A stretch of DNA of 64,000 nt from Sulfurovum sp. (GCA_016744875.1 JADGDL010000003.1:1-64000), one strand, 5' to 3'. Numbered from the stretch's first letter, positions 8,227 to 17,083 are shown. Numbers and translations: made by a program. Notes: generated by a model not told the origin, from the sequence alone.

Positions 8227-10580
8227 AAGTACTCTCCTCTTCCACAGATTAAAGTAAACTCACACCACTTACACTTTTGCAGATCTTCACATTTTTCAGC
8301 CACAAAACTTTTGGTTTGTTTTAGCGTGTCTATATGCTCCTCCAAAAGTGCATTTCTCTCTTCAAGCAGTGTCACTTCCTGCATTGCTCCTCCATCGAGT
8401 ATCTTTAAAAAAGCCAAAGAGATATTTTGATATTTACCTGCCAATAGTTGTAAATAGATGCTCATTTGAAAATCTATGATCTTCTCGGGATTTAGTTTTT
8501 TGGGTTCTTTCTCCACATTTCCGCTTTTATAATCCAACACCAAAGTATCTGTAGCATTTTGATCTATGCGGTCAATGCGTCCTTTGAAGTTTAGTCCTCC
8601 TATCTGAGAAGTAAACTCCTTTTCTCGGTGTATCACTTTCCACTCTACCCCAAAATGTGCTACTTGTGTCTCTATATACCCTTTTAGCTTCTCTTTCCAA
8701 AGCAACTTCCTATAAGCAGTTTTAGCATCATCAAACGGCAGAAGTGCATCTAATTGTTTATGTATAGCTAGTTCTAATGCATTACTTGAGGTATAGTGAT
8801 CATTTTTCTCATGTATCCGTTCAAGCACTGTATGTAAAAAAGACCCCTCATTGAGTTCATCCTCTTCTTTTGCCTGTATCCTCTGTATGTAACGGTAGTA
8901 GTATTTTCGCTTACATTCCAAATAGGTTTTAAGTCGTGAGGCTGACCACGTGATATCTTGTGCATTAAAATTCTCTACATGTGGATCTTTTTCACTTTTA
9001 AGTTGTGAAGGTTGTGCATAGAGAAGATCAAACTGTGCCTGTGTCTGCTCTGCTTTTGACAGACCGAGTTCATAGAGAAACTTTGAGGGTAACTTATTGT
9101 CTGAACTACTATAAAGGATCACTGCTTGAGAAGCTTGTTCGAGTAAACGTTTATAGTACTGCTTCTGCAGTGCTTCCCTGTCATTTTTGGTTGGCAGATT
9201 AGCAAAAGCCCGTACACTAGAGTTTAGGAACTGGTCTTTACTGGAAGTAGCCGGTACGACTCCTTCATTAAAATCTACGATGACAACCCCCTCAAAATAC
9301 ACACCTCTGGTTTCAAGCACACCCATCACAGTGATCTTTCCACCACGTACATCATCCATCGTTACTTTTGAAAGTGACTTTAACCATAAAAAGAGCCACT
9401 CTTTTAAACCCAGTTCTTCCATTTCCAACACTTTGATAAAATGCAGATATTTCTCATACACCCGTTCATTGAACTTTTCTTTTTTCTCTCCGTTTAACAA
9501 AGGACTGTCATGTAGTCCCAACCCGTCAATACAAGTAAAAAACCTGTCCACTTTTATTTTTTTACCTGCAGTTAACTTTTCTACCTCTTCAAAGTTAAAA
9601 CCATAACGTTCAAGCAGTTTTTTACTCTCCTCATCAAAACTTTGCCAGTACCTGTACAACGCCTCCAATGATTTATAGATACGTCCATTACTATAGTCAT
9701 ACCCCATCGCAAAGTTAAGGTTATTGTGTCTGTCAAAAAGCGTAAAATGCTCTTTAAAACTCTCATCTGGAAGTATCAGTACGATCTCTTCTGCTTGCAA
9801 GCCTGAGATCACCATCTCTTCTATCTTTGCAAAAGCGACTGCGATCTGTTCTTCTCTCTCTTCTACAGCATAGACCTTTGCATTAACTGTGCTCTCATTT
9901 TTTTTCATTGAGAAGACTTTTTTGTCTGTCATTGAAAAACTAATATGTTGATCATTTTTCAATGTTATGCCTATTGTCTCAAAACGCTCTTGCATTTTTT
10001 TATTGAACTTCGAAGTATTATAATGGATCGTTAGTGCTGATTCTTTAGAGATATTCTCTAACAGTTCGAGCTCAAAATGACTCAAATATCCTTCAAGATG
10101 TACTTCTATATGTTCATACGTTTTCAAAAACCCAATATTCAGCCTATAACTGCTTGGTATAAATGCTTTGTCTGTATAGCCTCTCTCATCTAAAAGCTTT
10201 TTGTAATTTTTTAAAAGTCTCTCGAGTATCTCTAGATGTGTACCAAACTCTACATATGCATCTGCTTCAGACAATGTCACAAAATCTATCTGTTCTGCTG
10301 CCAACTCTTCAAAAAATTTAAACAACGCATCACTTTTGGTAAAAAACCTCACTAAAGAGATGTCTAACTTTAAATCTTCAAAGGCTTCAAACTTTGCTGC
10401 TTCACGCAAGAGCAATATACGTTGTAATGGGTCTATTTGCATCGTATTTTGAAGCAGTATAGCTCGCTGTTCAAACTCATCCATACGCATAAGTGTAGGT
10501 AAAAATCCATTCAGCTCTTTATGTTGGTTACTCACTGTTCTCAAAGCTCTTGAAGTGGGGTATATGTGCAGTTCATTCAT
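8223..10580 (-). CDS. addB: AddB-like PD-(D/E)xK nuclease subunit
   Basis: 785 residues from the preferred ATG at 10580 (MNELHIYPTSRALR); an in-frame upstream ATG at 10610 adds 10 hydrophobic residues with no better ribosome site. No Walker A motif is seen near the N-terminus, in line with AddB being a scanning rather than motor subunit. The C-terminal nuclease domain shows LVLDYKSGNVEKEPKK. Four cysteines, one in LECKRKYYY and three in the tail CKWCEFTLIC, match the iron-sulfur cluster that staples AddB nuclease domains. It is the first gene of the addB-addA pair. Divergence from other AddB proteins is high, so the call rests on partner and motifs. Confidence 0.85.
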   Translation of the reverse strand: MNELHIYPTSRALRTVSNQHKELNGFLPTLMRMDEFEQRAILLQNTMQIDPLQRILLLREAAKFEAFEDLKLDISLVRFFTKSDALFKFFEELAAEQIDFVTLSEADAYVEFGTHLEILERLLKNYKKLLDERGYTDKAFIPSSYRLNIGFLKTYEHIEVHLEGYLSHFELELLENISKESALTIHYNTSKFNKKMQERFETIGITLKNDQHISFSMTDKKVFSMKKNESTVNAKVYAVEEREEQIAVAFAKIEEMVISGLQAEEIVLILPDESFKEHFTLFDRHNNLNFAMGYDYSNGRIYKSLEALYRYWQSFDEESKKLLERYGFNFEEVEKLTAGKKIKVDRFFTCIDGLGLHDSPLLNGEKKEKFNERVYEKYLHFIKVLEMEELGLKEWLFLWLKSLSKVTMDDVRGGKITVMGVLETRGVYFEGVVIVDFNEGVVPATSSKDQFLNSSVRAFANLPTKNDREALQKQYYKRLLEQASQAVILYSSSDNKLPSKFLYELGLSKAEQTQAQFDLLYAQPSQLKSEKDPHVENFNAQDITWSASRLKTYLECKRKYYYRYIQRIQAKEEDELNEGSFLHTVLERIHEKNDHYTSSNALELAIHKQLDALLPFDDAKTAYRKLLWKEKLKGYIETQVAHFGVEWKVIHREKEFTSQIGGLNFKGRIDRIDQNATDTLVLDYKSGNVEKEPKKLNPEKIIDFQMSIYLQLLAGKYQNISLAFLKILDGGAMQEVTLLEERNALLEEHIDTLKQTKSFVAEKCEDLQKCKWCEFTLICGRGEYL

Positions 10581-10609
10581 AAAAGAAGTATAGCACAGCA
10601 GAAGTAACA

Positions 10610-10651
10610 TTGACGTATATCATTTTTCTTAAATGGCCTTTTAGATATAAT
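10610..10651 (+). promoter_or_regulatory. FNR-like class II promoter for hemN
   Basis: TTGACGTATATCAT (10610-10623) matches 8 of 10 fixed positions of TTGAT-N4-ATCAA. A perfect TATAAT -10 box is at 10646-10651, giving a predicted start near 10658 and placing the box centre (10616.5) at -41.5. hemN is a classic FNR target in other bacteria. Confidence 0.55.
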
Positions 10652-10688
10652 CCTATTAATAAATTTCTTCTTATATGTAAGGACAACA

Positions 10689-12065
10689 ATGCAATATATA
10701 GGCAACTCCGCTCTCATACAAAAATACAACATTCCAGGTCCACGATACACTTCTTACCCTACTGTTCCATTTTGGGATAAAGAAGGTATTAAAGAGAGTG
10801 ACTGGGAAAAGACCGTAAAACGTTCATTTAATGAAAGTAATGGCACTGAGGGTATCTCTTTATATATCCATATGCCTTACTGTGAAAGTCTATGTACTTT
10901 TTGTGCCTGTCATAAACACATCACAAAACAGCACTCTGTAGAAGATGAATACATCGATACAGTACTTAAAGAGTGGAAACTCTATGTCGATCTTTTGGAT
11001 GAAAAACCCTCCATTGCAGAGATCCATTTGGGGGGAGGAACGCCTACCTTTTTCTCTTCTGTAAATCTTAAGCGTATGATAGAGGGTATTTTAAATCATG
11101 CTACACGTCATGAAAACTATGATTTCTCTTTTGAAGCACATCCTAATGAGACAACCGAAGATCAACTGCAAACGCTCTTTGATCTAGGATTCAACCGTAC
11201 CTCTTTTGGGATCCAGGATTATGACCCGACAGTACAAAAAGCCATTAACCGTATACAGACCTATGAAACGGTCAACAGGATCAATGACATGTCACGTAAG
11301 ATAGGTTTTGGATCTATCTCACATGATATTATCTTTGGACTGCCACACCAAAATAAAGAGAACATAAAAACAACCATTGCCAATACGGTTGCACTCAGAC
11401 CAGACCGTATCGCATACTACTCTTATGCACATGTACCATGGATCAAAGGTGTAGGACAAAGAGGGTTTGATGAAAATGATCTTCCTAAAGATGAGTACAA
11501 AAGAGAACTCTATGAACTGGGTAAACAACTCTTTTTTGAAGCAGGCTATGAAGAGATAGGTATGGACCACTTTTCCTTGCCTACAGACTCCCTCTATAAA
11601 GCCATGAAGAACAAAACACTGCATAGAAACTTCATGGGGTATACCCCTGGTAAAACAAAACTCATGATAGGTCTGGGCATGTCTTCCATTTCTGATTCAT
11701 GGTATTCATTTGCACAAAATGAAAAACGTGTAGAAGATTATGTCAACAGGGTCAACGAGGGTAAGCTACCTGTCTTTAGAGGACATTTACTTACAGAAGA
11801 AGATCTTATTGTGCGTCAACATATCTTAAATCTCATGTGTAACCTTGAAACTTCATGGAAAAATGATGAGATGAAATTGGACAGCATGCCTGAAATACTT
11901 GAACGTCTTAAAGAGATGAAAGAGGATGATCTTATAGAGGTCTATGAGAACAGACTTGTCGTTAAAGAATCTTCACGTATGTTTGTAAGAAATGTATGTA
12001 TGGCGTTTGATCTTAGACTGGCAAATAACCAGCCTGAAGGTAAGATCTTCTCGATGACGATCTAG
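10689..12065 (+). CDS. hemN: Oxygen-independent coproporphyrinogen III oxidase
   Basis: 458 residues, the usual HemN length. This radical SAM enzyme decarboxylates coproporphyrinogen III to protoporphyrinogen IX without oxygen, in the haem pathway. The N-terminal PGPRYTSYPTVPFW is a HemN hallmark. The cluster motif is CESLCTFCAC: C65, C69 and C72 (Cx3Cx2C), with the extra C74 typical of true HemN. IHLGGGTPTFF (SAM glycine-rich motif) and FGIQDYDPTVQKAINR follow. The CACHK motif and PRYTSYPT start favour HemN over the related haem chaperone HemW. Haem demand by the adjacent cbb3 operon fits its position. Confidence 0.95.
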   Translation: MQYIGNSALIQKYNIPGPRYTSYPTVPFWDKEGIKESDWEKTVKRSFNESNGTEGISLYIHMPYCESLCTFCACHKHITKQHSVEDEYIDTVLKEWKLYVDLLDEKPSIAEIHLGGGTPTFFSSVNLKRMIEGILNHATRHENYDFSFEAHPNETTEDQLQTLFDLGFNRTSFGIQDYDPTVQKAINRIQTYETVNRINDMSRKIGFGSISHDIIFGLPHQNKENIKTTIANTVALRPDRIAYYSYAHVPWIKGVGQRGFDENDLPKDEYKRELYELGKQLFFEAGYEEIGMDHFSLPTDSLYKAMKNKTLHRNFMGYTPGKTKLMIGLGMSSISDSWYSFAQNEKRVEDYVNRVNEGKLPVFRGHLLTEEDLIVRQHILNLMCNLETSWKNDEMKLDSMPEILERLKEMKEDDLIEVYENRLVVKESSRMFVRNVCMAFDLRLANNQPEGKIFSMTI

Positions 12066-12073
12066 ATCGTCAT
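12054..12073. terminator. Bidirectional palindrome between hemN and the cbb3 operon
   Basis: Perfect 20-bp palindrome ATGACGATCTAGATCGTCAT spanning the hemN stop codon, placed between two convergent genes. It likely serves as a shared terminator, though neither side has a long T-run. Confidence 0.5.
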
Positions 12074-12080
12074 TAAAAGA

Positions 12081-12629
12081 TTAGGGTTTTAAGTAGGCAG
12101 CTACTTCAGAATAACCCATTGTATCTGCTACTTCTGCCCTGAACTGCAGTGTATATCTTCCCGGTTTTTGGATATCAACACCTTTTATCTGGTATTTTCC
12201 ATCCTTATAGGGGATATTTACAAACAGCTTATCTTCTTTTCTACTATGTGGCTGTGTCAATAAAAATGTCACATTGGCATCGTTTACTGCTTTACCCTCT
12301 TTTGTATCAACTCTATAGGTAAAATCATTCAATCCTTGCGAAAGTTTTACAACATTTGGTTGAGGACGATTCGAGTTTATATTGTCTGTCATCGTCATCA
12401 TTTCAACATCAGACACTGTGATTGTATAGTCTTTGTCGAATGCTGCTTTTCTTTCCATGATCTGATTGATATTGATATCTGCCATCTGATACTTTAACAT
12501 GTACTGATTAGACTCTTGTACAGGCATAGAAGATGCTGACTTCACTGTCCAGTATGAAAGTGTCAATCCTACTATCAGGAAGCCCACAATCATATGTGGC
12601 CAATACGTTTTTTCATTATTCTTTGCCAT
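12081..12629 (-). CDS. FixH-like cbb3 oxidase assembly protein
   Basis: 182 residues. One N-terminal membrane helix (about 12-30, MIVGFLIVGLTLSYWTVKSA) is followed by a periplasmic domain rich in beta structure, ending in GRYTLQFRAEVADTMGYSE. This matches FixH/CcoG-cluster proteins, which help insert copper or assemble CcoN. It is the last gene of the cbb3 operon and overlaps the preceding gene by 14 bp. The assignment rests on topology, the HSRKEDK...PYKDGKYQI pattern and position. Confidence 0.6.
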   Translation of the reverse strand: MAKNNEKTYWPHMIVGFLIVGLTLSYWTVKSASSMPVQESNQYMLKYQMADININQIMERKAAFDKDYTITVSDVEMMTMTDNINSNRPQPNVVKLSQGLNDFTYRVDTKEGKAVNDANVTFLLTQPHSRKEDKLFVNIPYKDGKYQIKGVDIQKPGRYTLQFRAEVADTMGYSEVAAYLKP

Positions 12630-13245
12630 GTTTCATCCTCATATAAAATGGTCTTAAGACAAAGAGCCAAAGCAATATAAATGTACCTGAGTAGACAAGT
12701 ACTCTAAGTATCATCACCATAGTCCCCATCTCATCTGGAATTGTATTTTCCAGAGTGACACCTTTGGAAGTTGCTATATTATCTGCAAGTTCCGAATAAG
12801 TTTGTAGTATACCTATATTATATTTATCTTCGGGAGTATTAGAGTCTTTGATCGCTACAATATTGATACCCGCATCTCTGACGTCATCATAATTGTACAT
12901 TTCTTTCACACTCTGGGAAGAAGGAATAAGCCCTATTCTACCTCGTACTTCAGATTTTTTGGTTATCGTTGCATAAGGTGCAAAGATAAATAATACGTAT
13001 GGCTTACTTAAATTTTCTTCATACTTCTTAACATGTGCTACTAAATTATATCTCTCGGGAAAGTGCTCATTTGTTGCGATAACATAAGCATGTATACCTG
13101 TTTTAGCTTGAAGTTCTGTACCTATCTTTTCGATAATTTGAACAGCTTCCAGTTTTAAAAGGTCATTTTTGAGTGTGAATGTAGCGTTAAGAAGTAGAGG
13201 AAGAAATAAAGCAAGCAAGGTTGCCCTTACTATTGCTTTAATCAT
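12616..13245 (-). CDS. cbb3-operon membrane protein, TPM-like periplasmic domain
   Basis: 209 residues. A hydrophobic N-terminal signal/anchor (1-21) is followed by a periplasmic domain (about 22-180) and a C-terminal helix (VLVYSGTFILLWLFVLRPFY, about 182-201) with a basic tail. The periplasmic part (AVQIIEKIGTELQAKTGIHAYVIAT ... RIGLIPSSQSVKEMYNYDDVRDAGI) recalls TPM/Psb32-type domains, which sense or repair membrane complexes, but this is only a resemblance. Its place between the cbb3 structural genes and the FixH-like gene suggests a role in oxidase assembly or maintenance. Confidence 0.5.
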   Translation of the reverse strand: MIKAIVRATLLALFLPLLLNATFTLKNDLLKLEAVQIIEKIGTELQAKTGIHAYVIATNEHFPERYNLVAHVKKYEENLSKPYVLFIFAPYATITKKSEVRGRIGLIPSSQSVKEMYNYDDVRDAGINIVAIKDSNTPEDKYNIGILQTYSELADNIATSKGVTLENTIPDEMGTMVMILRVLVYSGTFILLWLFVLRPFYMRMKHGKE

Positions 13246-13248
13246 CTG

Positions 13249-13353
13249 TTATCCTACGTATAAGAGGAGATCTCTATTGTATGACAAATAAAGTGCTGCT
13301 ATAGCTGCAAAAGCCATACTTGCTAATAATATTTTATCCATATATTTAATCAT
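13249..13353 (-). CDS. 34-residue single-helix membrane peptide in the cbb3 operon
   Basis: The ORF (ATG 13353-13351, TAA 13251-13249) encodes MIKYMDKILL ... NRDLLLYVG with a central alanine-rich hydrophobic helix (about 8-24). Its ATG overlaps the DUF4006 stop codon (TAATG), and AAAGGATAAATAATG gives a correctly spaced ribosome site. It fills what would otherwise be a 107-bp gap in a gapless operon. It may be a small oxidase subunit or assembly peptide comparable to CcoM/CcoH in other bacteria; no homology is recognised. Confidence 0.6.
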   Translation of the reverse strand: MIKYMDKILLASMAFAAIAALYLSYNRDLLLYVG

Positions 13354-13583
13354 TATTTATCCTTTGGTTGAAATGCAAAGTTTTTATTGTCCACTGAGAT
13401 CATCTTGAGATTATTCACATCTCTGATCGGTGCTGGATCATAAGGGTTCTTTACTGCATGTCTTTGTGCAATGATACTCCAGAGCATCAAGCCCACAAGA
13501 ATTACGAGCAGTCCTACTATTGAGATCAAGATCCCAAATACTCCATGAAATCCGAATACGCTTCTTTTTGTGTTTTCTGCCAT
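13353..13583 (-). CDS. DUF4006 family cbb3-associated membrane protein
   Basis: 76 residues from the ATG at 13583 (MAENTKRSVFGFHGVFG), chosen because CTAAGGAGTTTAATATG gives a strong ribosome site; an upstream in-frame start at 13616 would overlap ccoP. One membrane helix (about 18-40) is followed by a polar tail containing NPYDPAPIRDVNNLKMI. DUF4006 proteins sit directly after ccoP in Campylobacterota cbb3 operons; their role is unknown. Confidence 0.75.
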   Translation of the reverse strand: MAENTKRSVFGFHGVFGILISIVGLLVILVGLMLWSIIAQRHAVKNPYDPAPIRDVNNLKMISVDNKNFAFQPKDK

Positions 13584-13593
13584 ATTAAACTCC

Positions 13594-14484
13594 TTAGTTT
13601 GACAATGACTGTACATATGCAGTCAATGCTTTCTCTTGAACTGGTGTAATAAGTGTTTTAAATGATGGCATTTTACCGATCATACCTTTTTTACCATGTT
13701 GTAATGTATTTTTCATCAATGTTGCATCATATGCTACAAGATTTGGAGACATTCCATTATTCCCTAGACCATCATCACCATGACAAGCTGTACACGCACC
13801 AAATGATCCTGGCTGTTCACCCTTCATACCACCGGCAACATAGACTGCGATCTCTTCAGCAGCTGCACCAGAAGCCATACCTGCAGGCATTTGTCCCATA
13901 GGGTACCCTAGTTCATTTGAACCGTTTTTGATCACATCAAGAACCTGTTCTTTAGAGAGTCTTGCAGTAAAGTCATGTGCTCTACCTGAAAGCCCATCAC
14001 CTGTATTACCATGACACTGTGAACATTGTACCAAGTAGATAGATTCACCCATCTCTTTAAGTGTTGCAGCATCCGCATTCGCATGTGTTGCTTCAAACTT
14101 TTCATTGTATGCAAGTACTTCTTCATTGTACTCACCTATCTGACTGTAAGCACCAACTGGGTAACCGATAAGTCCATACCACATTGACCAGATCATGAGC
14201 CCTAAAAATGAGTATGCCCAACCTGATGGAAGTTCATTTTCATACTCACCAATACCATCCCAGTTCTCATCTGCAAGCTCACCTGAAGCCACGTCTGTTT
14301 TCATCTGGTTAATATACTTAACCGAAACTGCTGCTGTGATTACTGCAATTGCTACAGCACCTCCCATTGTTATCGCATTGACCGAGTCAGCAAAGATATC
14401 GATATCTAAGCTCATAACCACTGCAATCGTTGCTATTATTAAAATCGCTGCAAATGCCAACGCTTTTATCATTAATGCATTCAT
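13594..14484 (-). CDS. ccoP: cbb3-type cytochrome c oxidase subunit III (di-haem)
   Basis: 296 residues. CcoP accepts electrons from periplasmic cytochrome c and relays them to CcoO. There are two N-terminal membrane helices (about 5-24 and 38-56), a third hydrophobic stretch near 91-109, and two haem c sites: CSQCH (154-158) and CTACH (231-235), with candidate axial methionines in MGQMPAGM and IGKMPSF. It overlaps ccoQ by 4 bp (ATGA). Confidence 0.95.
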   Translation of the reverse strand: MNALMIKALAFAAILIIATIAVVMSLDIDIFADSVNAITMGGAVAIAVITAAVSVKYINQMKTDVASGELADENWDGIGEYENELPSGWAYSFLGLMIWSMWYGLIGYPVGAYSQIGEYNEEVLAYNEKFEATHANADAATLKEMGESIYLVQCSQCHGNTGDGLSGRAHDFTARLSKEQVLDVIKNGSNELGYPMGQMPAGMASGAAAEEIAVYVAGGMKGEQPGSFGACTACHGDDGLGNNGMSPNLVAYDATLMKNTLQHGKKGMIGKMPSFKTLITPVQEKALTAYVQSLSN

Positions 14485-14699
14485 TTATTATCCTCCTTGT
14501 ATTCTCTCTTGGAAGCGGGTTTATCTTCTACGGGTGTACTTGTGATCTCATCATCAAGTGCAATGTTCCCGTATTTTTCATAATCTCGCTCACCTTTTTT
14601 CTCTGATCTGTACAGGTGTAAAATATACCCATACAGCATGATCACCAAAAAAATGGTCATAAAGAAACTGGCATAACCTTGTAAGTCTCTAATGTCCAT
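14481..14699 (-). CDS. ccoQ: cbb3-type cytochrome c oxidase subunit CcoQ
   Basis: 72 residues with a single N-terminal helix (FFMTIFLVIMLYGYILHLY, about 12-30) and a charged cytoplasmic tail containing RSEKKGERDYEKYG, the usual CcoQ layout. CcoQ stabilises the oxidase. It sits between ccoO and ccoP as in the classical operon. Confidence 0.85.
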   Translation of the reverse strand: MDIRDLQGYASFFMTIFLVIMLYGYILHLYRSEKKGERDYEKYGNIALDDEITSTPVEDKPASKREYKEDNK

Positions 14700-14708
14700 T
14701 TTATCTCA

Positions 14709-15377
14709 CTACTTTAAAGAGTTAAGGTAAGCAATAAGTGCAACGATCTCTGGTACTTCACCATTCGCTACTGCTTCTTTAACTTTTTCGTCTTTCATAT
14801 CTGCTGCAATCGCTGCTGCATCTTTAAGCACTTTAGGTCTATGTGCATCCCAAGCCGCTCTGGTTCTTTTAAACTCAGGACCATATGGTGTGTGGAATGC
14901 ATTTTTAACTGTTACTGCTTCTGCATATGCAGTTTCTATATCTGCAAGATTTGAAAACTGGTGTTTATATGCAGGCATGATAGAACCTGGCACGATCGCC
15001 GGTGGGTTCATCATATGTGCTTCATGCCAATCAGTTGTTCTGTAATTACCTATACGGTGCAAGTCCGGACCTGTTCTTTTAGAACCCCAAAGGAATGGTC
15101 TGTCATACGCATACTCACCAGAAAGTGAATAGTCACCGTAACGATCTGTCTCAGATTTAAATGGACGGATCATTTGTGAGTGACATGACATACAGTTGTC
15201 TTTAATGTAAACATTTTTACCAGCAAGCTCAAGTACTGTACGTGGTTCCATACCTATAAGCGGCTTAGCCGCCTTTGCAAAGTTTGGAACGATCTCAATA
15301 AGCCCAGCAAATGAGATAACGATCGAAATCGCCGCAGCGAAAAAGAATGGGTTTTTTTCTAACCAATGAAAAAACAT
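14709..15377 (-). CDS. ccoO: cbb3-type cytochrome c oxidase subunit II (mono-haem)
   Basis: 222 residues. CcoO is a membrane-anchored cytochrome c that passes electrons from CcoP to CcoN. One N-terminal helix (about 10-30) precedes the haem site CMSCH (62-66); RTGPDLHRIG and the Met-bearing PGSIMPAYKHQ are typical CcoO motifs. It lies 14 bp after ccoN. Confidence 0.95.
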   Translation of the reverse strand: MFFHWLEKNPFFFAAAISIVISFAGLIEIVPNFAKAAKPLIGMEPRTVLELAGKNVYIKDNCMSCHSQMIRPFKSETDRYGDYSLSGEYAYDRPFLWGSKRTGPDLHRIGNYRTTDWHEAHMMNPPAIVPGSIMPAYKHQFSNLADIETAYAEAVTVKNAFHTPYGPEFKRTRAAWDAHRPKVLKDAAAIAADMKDEKVKEAVANGEVPEIVALIAYLNSLK

Positions 15378-15391
15378 AATATCTACCTCCC

Positions 15392-16858
15392 TTATGCCAT
15401 AGGCGTTTTAAATTGTGGTTCTTCAGTAAGTTGTCTACCTGAAGTTATCGTTTTGTATATGTTCCATGCGAACATCAAGAATCCTACAAGGTACAATACC
15501 CCGGAAACTGCTCTGATCGTATAGTATGGATGGAGTACTGTTACCGTATCGATAAAGCTGTACATTAAGTTACCATACTCATCCACTGCTCTCCACATCA
15601 TACCCTGTGTGATACCTGCGATCCACATAGATGTAAAGTAAAGTACAACAGCTGTTGTTTGGAGCCAGAATTGTGATTCCATAAGTTTCTTAGAGTAAAT
15701 TTCTCTTTTAAACATACGTGGAGCCATATGGAATATAGCTGCCATGATCATAAATACAACCCAACCAAGTACACCATCGTGAACGTGTCCAGGAATCCAG
15801 TCTGTAAAGTGCGCAATTGCATTTACTGATTTGATCGCTTGAATCGGTCCTTCAATAGTTGACAACATGTAGAATGTTGAAGCAAGTACCATAAATTTGA
15901 TCAGTGGATTTTCAGTTAACTGATTCCACTCACCCTTCATCGTAAGTAGCATGTTAATCGCTGAACCCCATGATGGCAAGATAAGTACTACAGAGAACGC
16001 AGACCCCATTGTTTGCATCCAGTCTGGAACTGTTGACCATAGAAGGTGGTGTGAACCAGCCCAAAGATAAACGAACATAAGTCCCCAGAAAGAAAGTAAA
16101 GAAAGCTTATATGAATAGATAGCTTGTCCTGATTCTTTTGGGAGGAAGTAGTAGATCATACCAACGATTGGTACAGTAAATCCAAATGCAACCGCATTAT
16201 GTCCATACCACCACTCAACGAGTGCATCATTTGTACCAGCATACATAGATACTGAGTGTAAGATATTTCCTAGTCCTTCAGTAGCAAAGTACGTAGGGAT
16301 CGCCATGTTGTTGAAAAGGTAAAGCATAGCTATACCCAGGAAACATGCCAAATAATACCATACAGAGATATAAAGAGCTTTTTCTCTTCTTATACCGATA
16401 AGCCCCATAATACCAACACCCCAAAGTACCCAGATCACAACAACAACCAAGTCAAACGGCCATTCATACTGAGCATACTCTTTAGATGAAGAGATACCAA
16501 ACAGTAAAGAAACTGTTGCTAAAAGAGCACCTACAAAGTAAAGCCAAAACTGAAGGTTCCCGATAAACATCAAGAACTTTGATTCTGCTATAGATACTTT
16601 CAGTACTCTTTGCCCTAAATAAAACCATGTTGCGAAAATTCCCGAAACTGTAAATCCAAATACTACTGTGTTTGTGTGTATAGGTCTAAGTCTTGAGAAT
16701 GTTCCGTACTCACCTAGTAAGTAGTTTAATTCAGGAAATGCCATTTGTGCGGCGATTATTGTACCGACTAACATACCTAAAAATCCAAACAAAATAGTTA
16801 GATAAGTAAACTTTTTTGCTAATGAATAATCATATTCCAATGCTGCGTTTGATTGCAT
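15392..16858 (-). CDS. ccoN: cbb3-type cytochrome c oxidase subunit I
   Basis: 488 residues with about 12 membrane helices. CcoN holds haem b and the haem b3-CuB centre where oxygen is reduced. Visible hallmarks are RLRPIHTNTVVFGF (haem b ligand), WWYGHNAVAFGFT (CuB His with its neighbouring Tyr), GSHHLLWSTVPDW (CuB His pair) and HFTDWIPGHVHDGVLGW (haem ligands). It is the first gene of the operon, behind an FNR-like promoter. cbb3 oxidases have high oxygen affinity. Confidence 0.97.
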   Translation of the reverse strand: MQSNAALEYDYSLAKKFTYLTILFGFLGMLVGTIIAAQMAFPELNYLLGEYGTFSRLRPIHTNTVVFGFTVSGIFATWFYLGQRVLKVSIAESKFLMFIGNLQFWLYFVGALLATVSLLFGISSSKEYAQYEWPFDLVVVVIWVLWGVGIMGLIGIRREKALYISVWYYLACFLGIAMLYLFNNMAIPTYFATEGLGNILHSVSMYAGTNDALVEWWYGHNAVAFGFTVPIVGMIYYFLPKESGQAIYSYKLSLLSFWGLMFVYLWAGSHHLLWSTVPDWMQTMGSAFSVVLILPSWGSAINMLLTMKGEWNQLTENPLIKFMVLASTFYMLSTIEGPIQAIKSVNAIAHFTDWIPGHVHDGVLGWVVFMIMAAIFHMAPRMFKREIYSKKLMESQFWLQTTAVVLYFTSMWIAGITQGMMWRAVDEYGNLMYSFIDTVTVLHPYYTIRAVSGVLYLVGFLMFAWNIYKTITSGRQLTEEPQFKTPMA

Positions 16859-16910
16859 GCATACCCCCTTGTATAAATTCTATGCTGTAAAATTACAACA
16901 TTCAGTAATT

Positions 16911-16952
16911 ATTATAAGGTATTTTGGAGGTCATAAGCTTAATCTATATCAA
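16911..16952 (-). promoter_or_regulatory. FNR-like class II promoter for ccoNOQP
   Basis: On the minus strand TTGATATAGATTAA (16952-16939) matches 9 of 10 fixed FNR positions. A perfect TATAAT -10 box is at 16916-16911, predicting a start at 16904; the box centre (16945.5) is again at -41.5. The leader to ccoN would be about 45 nt. Confidence 0.6.
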
Positions 16953-17060
16953 TGATTACTATTTTTTTAGGTTATATTAGTAAATTACGGTTTTAAGTAT
17001 TATTTAATACGTAATATGGGGAGTCAGAAATAAGGATTTAACATCAATTTTTCTGATTTT

Positions 17061-17083
17061 TTTAGGAGTAAAAAACTCCTAAA
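17061..17083. terminator. Hairpin between the Sel1-repeat gene and ccoN
   Basis: Stem TTTAGGAGT/ACTCCTAAA (9 bp) with an AAAAA loop, 24 bp beyond the stop codon of the leftward Sel1-repeat gene. A's rather than T's follow on the transcript, so it is an imperfect terminator. Confidence 0.4.

Noticed and set aside
10581..10610. Ten-residue N-terminal extension of AddB
   Set aside because: The hydrophobic MLLLLCYTSF has no ribosome site and the family begins close to the YPTSR motif.
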